The position numbers and the translations under genes are program-made. This document shows, piece by piece, positions 1-9,913 of a DNA stretch of 15,976 nucleotides. The DNA is from Nephromyces sp. MM_2019 (lineage: Eukaryota; Apicomplexa; Aconoidasida; Nephromycida): assembly GCA_015657535.1 (NCBI GenBank), contig JADHZB010001063.1:1-15976 (forward strand), read 5' to 3'. The notes beneath the pieces are model-generated. The model saw nothing but the letters and a program-made list of their open reading frames with translations, searched no databases and had not been told where the DNA came from. Each line of letters starts with the position of its first letter. Within the stretch, counting starts at the first letter, position 1.

Positions 1-2517
1 CTTAACGACAGGCGTTTGCCTTCAGAAACTATCCATGTGCAGTTATTAGTTGACAGCTTCATTATCTGCGCCAAACTTGTAGTTTGCACTTCGTATAATA
101 CAGAAGGTTGTAATGGAGGAGAAATTTTTGGCGATCTGTTGCAGCATTGGCCTTTCACTCTTGATGAAGATGAAGTGAAACTTTGGCCCTTTGAACCACA
201 GAATTTTGATGAGCATTACAGAGACTTAATAACTGAACTCGCAGCTGATTTATCCGAGACAGACGCAATTAAATTGATTGCCAGATGGTATTACGCAAAC
301 GCGAATAGTCCGTCTACAATTGCGATGGCCGCTAGAGATGGAAACTCATCTTCTGGCATCGAGGATTCATCCAAAGAGAGCAATGTATCAACTAGTTATT
401 CATTCCAAGACATTTATGGCACGTTTTTAAATTTCTTCAGGGGAGATCAGACGCATAAAGAAGAGTTGGGAGAGTTTAGTGGGCAGTTTGTCGAGGATAC
501 AAACGGGAAAAATGAACAACCGCTTTCGGTAGAGAGAAGGTTGTGGACTGCGCAGCCAGAAGCAGGTGGTCTACCGCCTGAAAGAAGCTTTTCGAGTTTG
601 AATGATAGTAGCGTGTCAAAAAGTAGTGTTTTGGAGGAAAATTATTCGATTTTAGGGAAAATTCATAGATGGGTGGATAGTCATGTTATTCCATGGCCGC
701 TATTTGGTGGCAAAAATGGGAAAGATGACATGTTTCTTAGTGAAGAAGCTGTAGAGAGTAACTCTAGTAACTCTAGCAGCGTTTACCTTGCTCAAGTTGA
801 TGAGCAGAATAATGAGCAAACTTCTGGCGATGAGGAAGCGAAGTACCAATTCAGAAAGAATAAAAAATCACCACAGAGCTCCCACATGCCTGTTTTTGCT
901 GATAACTTGCATAAGGATGCACGTAAGAAGGCTTTTGTGAACATTTACCGCTCCCTTCTTAACGAGAGTATGGTGGCTCTGATGATTAAATCTCATGCTG
1001 GACAGCTTTCCTATGATAACGGCGAAGAATTCACTCCCGAAAACGATATTTTGAATACTTTGTTCACCTTGTACGAGTTGCTAAAGAGTAATACAAATAA
1101 GAATTCAACAGGCAGAATTTGTGATGTCGCTTCTGGCTTATCAAATGACAAAAGATATTTCAGTGACTTGTTCAAATATTTGCAGGATAAGCATGCTGCT
1201 ACCCGTAAGAAGGACATTTTCATTCTTGAACTTAAAGCTGGAACACGAAGCTATGAAATTTTTCGAAACTCCTTTGATTATCTTCTAACAAAGTACCTGG
1301 GAATTCAAAAGAAAATTTCAAACGCTCTAGACGCTGGTGAGAACTGGACTGTAGAAGAATTGAAGAAGCAATTTGATGATGATGATATTTTAGCAGCGTT
1401 TTATCACTTCTTGTGCGATAACTTTATATCATATATGGGGAAAACGTTTTCTGGCATAAGTATTGCTATAGGAGAGCAGCTCTGTGATTCTGATGTGTTG
1501 GCAAGGTTTTACGATATGTGGAATGATAATGGAGGAGTCTCTCAAGATGAGGAGGATGAAACTGATTCTTCCATTCTAGAAGATGCTCATGGTAAAGAAA
1601 CAAGTGTCTATTGCCAGAGGATCGATGAGAAACTGGCCGAGCTATACGACTTGCTTTATGATGCTCAGGTGATTAGTAAGATTAGCGACAAGATAGCGGC
1701 TAATCACACGGATTCTAGGCGCTCCCTCTATGACGACGCGAAAGAGCCCGATATACCACTTGATGCCAAAACCTCATCTCTGACTATTGCCGATATAATA
1801 AAACCTGTCCTAGATTTTATTCAAAGTTTCTTTGCTTCCTTCTCGAAGCAGCGTGCCGATGAAGCTGAGGAAGAATCTTCAAACGGGGGTGAAGTTTGTA
1901 ACGCCTCTGATGAATATACCAACATTTTTGAGTTTCAGAATTTTGTGTCAAACAGCACTGTGTTAAAAACATCATTAAATGATGCGTTAGCCTCAATGTG
2001 GAACACGACATACTGTGATTCTCTCTACAGCTCTGGTGGAAAAATAAGCTCTGCTCCACCGGAAGATCCGGAAAATCCTGGTACCTCATGGGTAGATCAA
2101 GGCAAAATATGGGAGTATCTCGAAGAATATTTTTCACAGAATAAGGAGTTTTCTATGGAAGACTTGATGACTTTAAACATGACAAGCACCGTGATATATA
2201 GCACACAATATAGTGATCACGGCTTTTGTAGTAGTTTACGCTGTACAAGTGTGGAAAACTGGGAAGCAGTTTCTACTCTTTGTAACCACCTGGAATCTGC
2301 CGCGCAGTATGTAGACGATCGTTTATATTCTAATAATACTTCCTTCAGTGGGTTTACTTCTACGGAGGTATGGTGCTCTTTACGCAGTTTGGTAAGTCAA
2401 GGTGTACTAGAAGCTGTTGAGCCAGAGGATGAGGTTAAAGGAGGTCACCTTAGGGTAACTGTGAAGCAAGAAAATCAGCAGTCTATGGCCTTTCAAAACG
2501 AGTTTTACGAGCATTAG
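1..2517 (+). CDS. 3' part of a large acidic, sequon-rich protein; N-terminal end resembles cathepsin C (dipeptidyl peptidase I)
   Basis: The frame is open from base 1 to the TAG at 2515-2517 (838 codons plus stop). The first in-frame start-like codon is TTG at 16, so the true start lies to the left of the window. Near the left end the protein reads VVCTSYNTEGCNGG and, about 15 residues later, a WPFEP segment. This pattern (VV-C-x2-Y-x3-GC-x-GG followed by an FPY-like motif) is the cathepsin C version of the papain fold just after the catalytic cysteine, which would be left of the window. The remaining ~780 residues match nothing I recognise. No papain-family catalytic His or Asn motif is visible. 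The chain is rich in Asp, Glu, Ser and Asn, has about 15 N-x-S/T sequons and scattered cysteines, and has no clear membrane segment or GPI-type tail. A secreted glycoprotein is inferred. Being coding is near certain; the protease link is tentative. Confidence 0.85.
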   Translation, partial: LNDRRLPSETIHVQLLVDSFIICAKLVVCTSYNTEGCNGGEIFGDLLQHWPFTLDEDEVKLWPFEPQNFDEHYRDLITELAADLSETDAIKLIARWYYANANSPSTIAMAARDGNSSSGIEDSSKESNVSTSYSFQDIYGTFLNFFRGDQTHKEELGEFSGQFVEDTNGKNEQPLSVERRLWTAQPEAGGLPPERSFSSLNDSSVSKSSVLEENYSILGKIHRWVDSHVIPWPLFGGKNGKDDMFLSEEAVESNSSNSSSVYLAQVDEQNNEQTSGDEEAKYQFRKNKKSPQSSHMPVFADNLHKDARKKAFVNIYRSLLNESMVALMIKSHAGQLSYDNGEEFTPENDILNTLFTLYELLKSNTNKNSTGRICDVASGLSNDKRYFSDLFKYLQDKHAATRKKDIFILELKAGTRSYEIFRNSFDYLLTKYLGIQKKISNALDAGENWTVEELKKQFDDDDILAAFYHFLCDNFISYMGKTFSGISIAIGEQLCDSDVLARFYDMWNDNGGVSQDEEDETDSSILEDAHGKETSVYCQRIDEKLAELYDLLYDAQVISKISDKIAANHTDSRRSLYDDAKEPDIPLDAKTSSLTIADIIKPVLDFIQSFFASFSKQRADEAEEESSNGGEVCNASDEYTNIFEFQNFVSNSTVLKTSLNDALASMWNTTYCDSLYSSGGKISSAPPEDPENPGTSWVDQGKIWEYLEEYFSQNKEFSMEDLMTLNMTSTVIYSTQYSDHGFCSSLRCTSVENWEAVSTLCNHLESAAQYVDDRLYSNNTSFSGFTSTEVWCSLRSLVSQGVLEAVEPEDEVKGGHLRVTVKQENQQSMAFQNEFYEH

Positions 2518-2740
2518 ATTGGACACAAGCTGTGGTACTAAGTATTGATTAGGCTTTTGATGTGCTTCACAAGGAGGAAAGTGGAGAAGAAAACGCAGCG
2601 AAACACACACAGAGAAACATAGAGGAGCACACACAGAGTTACATTGCAGGCACATAAAACACACGCACCAACACTCACAATCCACACCAACCATACACAG
2701 CCTACACGTGCACTCTCTTTATTGATAAGCATCTGATCAG
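2518..2740 (+). other. Purine/CA-rich 3' flank of the upstream gene
   Basis: This stretch follows the stop of the left-hand gene. It is purine-rich at 2570-2600 and then CA-rich at about 2601-2705, with many ACAC and CACA runs. Its composition differs from both the coding region before it and the T/G-rich sequence after it. It is probably 3' UTR with a simple-sequence tract. No AATAAA signal stands out. ORFs on the opposite strand here are products of the CA repeat and look non-coding. Confidence 0.45.
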
Positions 2741-5700
2741 CTATTAAACTCTTTCAATCCTTGTGTGCTTCCCCTCAATGGTTTCTAAGTCTTGTATCCG
2801 CGTGAAATTTTTGATACTCGTTATGAATGTTTTAGAACTCTTGCGATATTGCATTTGCAAAGATGTGTGTTCCTCATATATATACCCATGTACTACTATA
2901 CACCTTGGAATTACTGGATCCTATTGATGATTAGGTATATGTGAGGATAGAGCCTGTTGATAATTTTTTAAGATGGAAAATTTGATTATTTGATGTGTTG
3001 TGATGCCATAGCATTTAATTTTAACGGTAGTTGGCTTGCTCTGCCGTCTATATATAATGTGTTGAAAATAATAATCCGTTGCCATTTGCTTCTTTATGAA
3101 ATGACGGACTTGAGTCCTGGTTTTTTCTATGGGAAAGCCTTCTTTTGACTGCTAACTGGAGAGTTTTTCAGTCTTTGGGCACATTGTGCAGTTTCTCTCT
3201 TTTTTTCTAATGTTTTTTTTTTTTCTGTGTGCGTAAATCCTTTTGGTTTTACTCCATCTTTCTTTTTTTCTTATGTCTCTACTTTGGGGGTTGTGCTTCA
3301 TGTCTAGCGGTGGGTTAGGCTCCGAACTTTTGTAGTGAAATTTTCTCCTTTAAAAAGATGTGCGGTAATTTTTTGATTGCGTGTTTGTGAGGTCGATATA
3401 TCTCCTTGTGCACTGTGTGACTTGCATCCACGTGATCAGGTTGTGTATAAGAGAAAAAATGTGCCTGCGATGCTTTGTTAGCTGATGGAACGGTAGATAG
3501 AAGAAGAGACTCTTTTCAAAGGGATGTAACGTATGCATTTTTAGAGCTTCATGTGCATCTTTATTCTATTCACGTTTTCCACGTTGATGTTGCATTGGCA
3601 GTATATGAAAGTACTACTGATTTTGCAATTTAGCTAGCTTTTGTGTGCTATTCTTTAGTTTAATCGCAACTGTGTGCTATTCCTTGGTTATTGCTGAAAT
3701 GCAGGTCAGTATCTGAAATATCCATGTCAGCATTTTGGCTCCTGTAATCGTAGTCTTTCAGAGTTCCTGAGTAGAAGCTTGAATAGACGTTTCTTTCACA
3801 TCTTTAAAATTACCTATTTCAGTATATTTTTGTGAAAAAATATTTATAAATTGTAAGAAAATCTTCTGATGGGCACCGCTGGAACGCCAGTTTTTGTGAG
3901 TAGCGCTCTTTTCCCTGCTTATATCTACTCGTTTTTTTCATTTACGGTGTGTGTCTGTGTGTATTGAAGACTCTACTTTAGGAGAACGTGTCATGTAGAA
4001 TTCTTATTTCTGGTCCGCATGTTCTAGAGAGTAAGAATTATTTTCACTTTCAGTCTTGTGCAGAACTCCACCTCTGGCCCCTAATTTTAACGCCGTTAAC
4101 GCCTATTAGCCTTTTTTTTGCTTTGCAGCAAAATTAACTTATCGCTGCGTGGAGTAGGAATTGAGGTATAATCGTGCTCTTGTTGAATATTTTTTTGTCG
4201 TTACTACGCCGCTCTTTCCTCCGCATTTTATGATATTTTAACGGTTGATTTTGTGCTTCAACTGCTGCACTGCCACGTTTCCAGAGCAATCTTTCCGCAC
4301 CTTGTTTAAGGTAGTTTTTGGTGTAGTCTTTAGCGTTTGAGGTATAATTGCGGTCTGTATCTCCTCACGGCTTTTTTTTTGGTATCGCAAAGTCCCACTT
4401 ACTTGCTTTCTTGTGATGTTTCACTGACTCTTTGTAGATATACTTACGCTTCCTGCATGAGTTCGGCTTTGTTCCAAAATGTCTGATTTTTTTTTTCCAG
4501 GATAACCCCCGCGTTGTTAAGACGAAAGTTACATGTGCTTTTGAGTATACTCGATCAAAAATGCGCATAAAACTCAGGCTGATTTTTCGCTAGTGCTTCT
4601 TTTGTTTTTATCCTCATTGGTATTTTTCGTATAATCTTCAGCTTGGAGAATGTTTGGGGTCGCCTGTAAAGGCAGGTTTGGATTTTTGAAGCGACTCCTA
4701 TTTTGGGCTATCTATGTACCTTGTTTAAGCTTTTTAGTACTTGATTGAAATTTCATGTGAATTCAAAAGTAATTCTGGCACTTTGGATGTGTTTTTCCAT
4801 TTTAAATGATGCCTTTTAAAAGTTCTTTGCTATTTGACGTTTTCTTTTGCCCATATGTCTGGTTACCACACTCTGAAGGAAGCGCCTAACTTTGAGAGCT
4901 CATTGAAGTTGCATGTACTTGATTTCAGCTTTGTACATTCTGGGTATGCTACGTCGTTTGAATGATAACGTATATAGGTATTTTGGAGTAGAAAAAAATA
5001 AAAAAATATACATACACGTGAGCATATATCCATCATTTCTTTCTTGCTTGTGTTGTATCATTCGTCTCTTGTGACCTAATAGCAGGAGGTGCCTTTCATT
5101 GAGCTATATAGCGTAAAATTCTGTAAAATTTTTGTGCCTAACTCCTTGTTGTTTGGCTAGAATATTTATGTGTGGTACTGTCAAATTTCTCGAAGCTTCC
5201 GGAAAGGACACAGCTTATTATATGATATCTCGTTTGTAGTCATGGGACAGCGATTTGCCATGAGAGGACGTGTTATATATGTCTTGGGCTAATTTAGGCA
5301 TGATAAATTGTTTAACGCTACTACTGATACAACAGTAGGCATTATTAAAGTGATGGACTTTTTAGCTTTACTGCTGATTCAGTAAGCACTGCATGAACAC
5401 TCTCTGTGTGCGTCTTATTTTTTTTTGTGCAATTCAGTACTTTCACGGAAAAATCATAGCAGCCTGTGTCATCACCCTTTGTAGATGTATCTTTGGAGGA
5501 TGCTATTGGATTTCATAACTTAATAACCAATTAATGCATATAGAAAATAATGTAGTGCTTGTCTAATTGGATTGATGTATATGCGTTTCGGTATATTAGT
5601 TGTGCGCTGTTATATAATGAAAAACAAGTGCTTTTGAGGCCGTTACTTTCTAGATTTTTTATTTTTCTGGTATGATGACACCAGTACTTTCGTGTGCAGT

Positions 5701-7780
5701 TTGAATGCGGCCTTAATTTTATACGTTGCTGGCAAAGTACTCTAGGATGCTTGTGGTGGTGCGTCTTCTGAGATTTTTCCCCATTTTGAATCTCTCTGTT
5801 TTCACATTCTGTCATTTTGGAATATTCCCAATGATACTTTTATTTTGTGCTCCTTTATATTTACCTTGAAGCATAAGGTGTGCTGGTACGAGTCAACTTG
5901 AAGTTCTTGGAACTTTACTGTTTAATTTGGCATCTTAACTAGGAAAAGTGTCTACTTGGCGCTATAGCTGACTTTTATTTAGAGTATCAAAGTTGCTGTC
6001 ATCCGCTTAATCGATTTTGGTTTGATAAGAAAATGGAGTCTGCTTATTATGTATCCTACTTCAAACTTTAGTATAGGCCCTTCACATCAAAATGCTTAAA
6101 ATACTAGTAACTTAAGCGCTAATTACTAGCCACACATGATCGTGCGCTTGCGTGCGTGTTTGAAGAGTTTTGTTTGAAGAGATGTGGACTCGTGAGTGGA
6201 TCTGGTGAGAGTGTGACGGCGCTTTCCTTCTGTTTCTTCCTCCGCCTGCGATTTCCCCCTTTTTTCACATTGATCAGCAGTGGTTGTTGCGTTAGTTGGA
6301 GTATGTAGTGCATTTGTTTGTGGGTATGCACACCTTTATTTCACAACCTTTCCTAAAAGATGTTACAATGAGAAAAGTTACAAAGCCGGTCATGTGGGTT
6401 TTTGCTAATATGATCTTACAGTAAAGATTTTCAAAATTTTTGCTTGTGCTGTATATGGACCGCCAAGGATCGGTTGCTTGTGTTGCCTGAGCTTGCGATA
6501 GCTTTTCGGCAGGATTAAGTATATGAGTATCATTATTAGGTTATTGTATTTGTGCCGAAAATTGCATGTGGAGAAAATTGTTTAATTTAGAAACGAATTC
6601 AGCAGTGGATTTCATGCGTGATAAGAAAGTGCTAATCAGCGGAGTAGATTAATTCTTTGGACTGGCTCAGTTTCTTGAACCCGTCTGATTTCTTTTCGTG
6701 GCAATTCTGGAACATAGTATTTTACCCCTTTTTCTTACCAATTGTCTATATTGTTTGATTATTGCTATGGGCCATGCTAATTATCTAGAGATTCTGCTAA
6801 GCTGTTTGGGTTTCCTCTGCGTTTATTGCCTTGGAAACTGTTTGTTGGGTTGCTGCAATATTTTTATACCTCTGCCGCGGCATATAAAATGAGTTAGATG
6901 TTGAGGTCTGGCATTCACTCAGCTTGTAGGCTTCGGCTACATATATATTTTTCTTCTTTATAAAAATGAAATTGCATAAGGTTTTCCATTATTTTAGCGC
7001 ACCATCTGTGATTTTGTGATAGTCACCGCGCCATTAATTGCAGAATTTGTTGTATGGTGTGCAAACCGTGATGGTGTTGATGCGATTATCCCCGTGAGTA
7101 CTTTGGCTAAAGCGGATAATAGGCATTACCGTCATACTATAAACGTTGAATAACCTTCCGTTAAAGCTGTTTAATTTCTGTTTTTGTTTTTGATGCCGCG
7201 AGTGGCTAGAATCTGCTTTTTAAGGGGATTTATAATATAGAAATGTGGTTTATGCAGTTGACTAATTTTTACTTCTGATGTGGTATGTTCTGTGGCTTAC
7301 TACTTGCCCTTTATATTTTTAGTCTGCCCCTTTTGCCATTAGCACTGAATTATGTTGATGGGTGCTTTTACTGAAAATTTCAGCATTTCTCCATCAATCC
7401 CGAGTGCGGCAGCGTGTGTGTTGCTATTGGGAAAACTTCTTGAGCAGTTGTTGGTGCTATTGTATGGACCAATGAACTACATCAGTGTCACTTCGAGATC
7501 TGCCTTTGTAAAGCTTGTGCTTATAGATATCTCATCCTCTACCGATGTCATCTTGTTTCTTTTGGCAGCGGCAAACGCCATGAATGTTAGCTGTGGCGGT
7601 GAGATGCGTTAAATTTTAATAACTACAAACATGTTAAAATTCAAAAGCTTATTTTCCTAGGGTATGTAGCGGGCAAGAATGCACTTTTGCAGCTTACTGT
7701 CCCTGGATTTGCTGTATATGAACTGTGCTGCGTATTGATGTTCGTGCAGTTCAGTTTGTGCTAATGTACTGGGATGCATT
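2741..7780. other. 5-kb T/G-rich stretch without a supportable gene (introns or intergenic)
   Basis: The plus strand is rich in T and G throughout, with T-runs (for example around 3202-3228) and TG-runs (around 3947-3960). Stops are frequent in all frames. ORFs above 60 codons are composition artefacts: basic Lys/His/Asn-rich on the minus strand, hydrophobic Leu/Phe/Cys-rich on the plus strand. The same T/G bias marks the sense strand of the introns in the purine gene to the right. The stretch may therefore be intronic or untranslated sequence of a rightward transcript, but I cannot point to convincing exons. Two 19-bp near-repeats lie at 3642-3660 and 3671-3689 (two mismatches). Confidence 0.5.
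7384..7598 (+). CDS. Weak candidate exon, hydrophobic, function unknown
   Basis: Inside the T/G-rich stretch this segment has higher GC and an open plus-strand frame. A pyrimidine-flanked TTTCAG lies at 7378-7383 and a GTGAGA donor-like site starts at 7599. The peptide is rich in Leu, Val, Ala and Ser and reads like one or two membrane helices (LLGKLLEQLLVLLYG and ILFLLAAANAM segments). The frame would enter with one base left of a codon and leave in phase 1. I could not connect it to a neighbouring exon. The opposite strand also has a hydrophilic open stretch here (up to a stop near the middle), so the strand is not certain. Confidence 0.2.
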
Positions 7781-8280
7781 CTTTGAGCCTAGCTTATGAC
7801 CTTGAAAAAGAGACATAGAAGTTCCTTCTACCAAAGAGCAATGGTGCACCAAAAAGCGGACCAAACTCCACGCGTCGCTTGGCACAGCCTTGAGCATAGA
7901 GATTAAATGAGGGGTAAAACAAGGTTAAAAGTAATGGGCAACATTTGAGTGACCCTGCGGAAGTTATGAGATGCAGGGCAATTAGCTAGAAAATACCAAA
8001 GTAAGCGTTTGCTGAGGAGGCTACAGTTATTTGCCAGTGACTTCCAGTGCCATCGAAACCGTTGAGCTACTTGTGTTTCTTGCGTAGCAACTTTCCAGTT
8101 GAAAATGTTAAGACTTTGTATATGTTCAACTACTGTTGAGGATAATCCATAGTTCGCCGGGAATTTAGAGTTGTGGTGCTGCCGTATCAGCTTTCAAAAG
8201 CCACAGACCGTCAAAAAATTCTTATAGTTGCCAAGTTGCCGTTTTGCCGAGGTGCTTCATCGGCACAATGGGCTTTTTCT

Positions 8281-8318
8281 AGGTCAGAAAACACCGAGTT
8301 CTGGGTGTTTTCTGACCT
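8281..8318. repeat. Perfect 15-bp inverted repeat with 8-nt loop
   Basis: The left arm AGGTCAGAAAACACC (8281-8295) is the exact reverse complement of GGTGTTTTCTGACCT (8304-8318). The arms are separated by eight bases. It lies in sequence with no supported gene, about 130 bases left of the GC-rich ORF island. It could be an RNA hairpin, a protein-binding palindrome or the relic of a small element. No flanking target-site duplication was identified. Confidence 0.85.
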
Positions 8319-8448
8319 TAGCGAATAGCTTAGATTAGCCATGTTTCGAGTGTTGTGACGGCATTATTGTACGGGGATTCGATGCTAGTAATGAAGGTTA
8401 ATCTCTCAAAGGCGTGGCTCCTCGAACAGGCATCATAAGTAGCGAATA

Positions 8449-8751
8449 TTATGCATGCAAATTAGCCGATTTCATCACGATGGATGGCGCGCGCAAGGCC
8501 TTCTGGACAGCTTCCAAGCCACGATAGAGCGGGAGTCCTGCCTCTTCCCGAGCAGCACCTACCGCACAGGTCAGTCGCGCAGGTCCCACTGGGCAACCAA
8601 CGGGACCGTCTTCGCAAGAAAAAGTGTGCTCCCTCACAATAAAGCTAATGCCGGGATAGCAGTCAATCGCATTGGAAGAATCCCCAGCAGGGGTTCGAAA
8701 GCTAGAGACATGTGGAATCCCCGTAACCAGACGGTAGTATGCATCTAGCAT
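8449..8751 (-). CDS. Possible 100-codon-plus gene or exon of unknown function in a GC-rich island
   Basis: The minus strand has an ORF of 100 residues from an ATG at 8751 to a TAA at 8449-8451. The amino-acid mix is balanced and protein-like, with clusters such as TPAGDSSNA, GPVGCPVGPARLT and LYRGLEAVQKALRAP. GC is clearly higher than in the flanks. No domain is recognised. The upstream sequence has no strong polypyrimidine-AG, so the ATG could be a genuine start of a single-exon gene. A plus-strand ORF of 97 codons (8455-8748) almost coincides, but its Arg/Ser-rich composition looks like a shadow. An alternative is a structured non-coding RNA, since GC islands in AT-rich genomes often mark such genes. 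I saw no tRNA fold and no SRP or RNase P signature that convinced me. Confidence 0.4.
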   Translation of the reverse strand: MLDAYYRLVTGIPHVSSFRTPAGDSSNAIDCYPGISFIVREHTFSCEDGPVGCPVGPARLTCAVGAAREEAGLPLYRGLEAVQKALRAPSIVMKSANLHA

Positions 8752-9054
8752 CTCAAGATGTGCCGCAGGTGTACCTATCCTGTCTCACTTTAATGTTTCA
8801 AACTGTATCGAGGCGACATAGAGGCCAGGTATTATTGCTCGTGAAAAAACACCACAACTTACTTTTAATGTTACCGTTTTGTGTGTCTAGCCTGGAAACT
8901 TAATAAAATTTGCTCTCACTTATTTCAATTACTTATGATGACACCGCGGTCTTGCTAGCTTCACAGTATGGTATTGACTGCACTAAGCATCATTCCCAAA
9001 ATTATTAGAAAGCTCCAAACCTAATTTCTCTATATAAAATTGTTAACAAGTAAG

Positions 9055-9816
9055 ATAAGCTTTGACAAAAGGAGATCCTCTAACATTACGGTGCTTTCAC
9101 AAGAGAAATGCTCTACATTGGGGCCCTCGAACAATAATATCACTCGTTTCTCGACTGCCGAGAAAGTTCAAAGTGACAAAGTCCGGAACTGCAGTTTACA
9201 GGTACTAGCAAAATCGGTACAGAAGCAAAAATTAGCTGCCTGTGCCTTTATGCATCAAGGCACAGCGCCGAAACACAGTATCCTGCTTGTGTAAGAACAT
9301 TGCCCGCTCCCACCTATCTTGCTAGAAAGTAAACAGATGAAGCAGATGAACCAGTTGCATGACCTCGCAAGTTCATTTCTCGATGCCTCTAGGCACAACT
9401 GCCTAAAGTTCAACAATTTTTTCCCGTTCATAGTTATGAGTTTGTATAATTTAGTAGTTTCTTGAGTCTCAAAAAATACATGCACACGATTCCATTTTGG
9501 TTAGTACAATCTCCAATATGAGACAAATCCTATTTTTTGGCATTGTAAAAGTTTTCATTCCTGTGACCTCACACGAAGAGTCACTTAATCTTATCCATGT
9601 CTCCGCTAAATACCTTTTTTTCAGGTGCAAGAAGCTCGTATCAAAAACCTACGATACTACGGTGCTCCAATTCCAAATAATAGTGCAAATTCAGGACGAC
9701 CGAGACTCAAAACCAAGGGGAAAATTTCAAACTGCTGTTCGAGAAGAGTGTCAGTTTGCAAGCTAAAGGATTGCCGCCATTCACATTGTGAATATCATAA
9801 ATCGCTACCTATTTAA
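9055..9816 (+). CDS. Weak candidate 3' end of a plus-strand gene, two exons, function unknown
   Basis: The proposed exons are about 9055-9201 and 9625-9816. The second follows a clear acceptor, with a run of T ending in CAG at 9622-9624, and ends at a TAA (9814-9816). The first ends at CAG followed by a GTACTA donor-like site at 9202. Both boundaries are in phase 0, so they join without breaking the frame. The peptide is basic and Ser/Asn-rich, with a Cys/His-containing tail (CCSRR, CKLKDCRHSHCEYH) that loosely suggests metal binding. The minus strand is also open over part of the first exon, and no family is recognised. If real, this gene ends about 100 bases from the stop of the convergent purine gene. 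Confidence 0.25.
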
Positions 9817-9913
9817 TCCTAAAGGTGACAAAATACGGCTACTAAATGGTATATTTCGTATGACCTACAAGCACTACATGGCATTACACTGCTTTTGCTT
9901 CGTTGCGTGCATT

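Noticed and set aside
1817..2137. 106-codon minus-strand ORF under the left-hand gene
   Set aside because: It is a shadow of the long plus-strand coding frame.
4855..4965. 36-codon plus-strand ORF starting MSGYHTLKEAP in the T/G-rich stretch
   Set aside because: The peptide looks reasonable but is short, has no convincing splice partner, and such ORFs are expected by chance in 5 kb.
5531..5815. 94-codon minus-strand ORF rich in Lys, His, Asn and Arg
   Set aside because: The composition is what the reverse of a T/G-rich sequence gives; no domain is seen.
6698..6892. 64-codon plus-strand ORF, hydrophobic and Cys/Leu-rich, like a membrane protein
   Set aside because: T/G-rich DNA yields Leu/Phe/Cys/Val codons in any frame, and there are no supporting splice sites or start context.
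7800..8060. Minus-strand stretches that read like protein in two frames (segments near SDAWSLVRFLVHH and KRRVEFGPLFGAP)
   Set aside because: Two overlapping frames look equally protein-like, both are short, and I could not define consistent splice sites or a family.
8690..8705. GGTTCGAAA stretch resembling a tRNA T-loop
   Set aside because: No matching T-stem, acceptor stem or anticodon arm could be found around it.
9255..9485. 76-codon minus-strand ORF
   Set aside because: It has no recognised domain and no link to neighbouring exons; it probably arises by chance.
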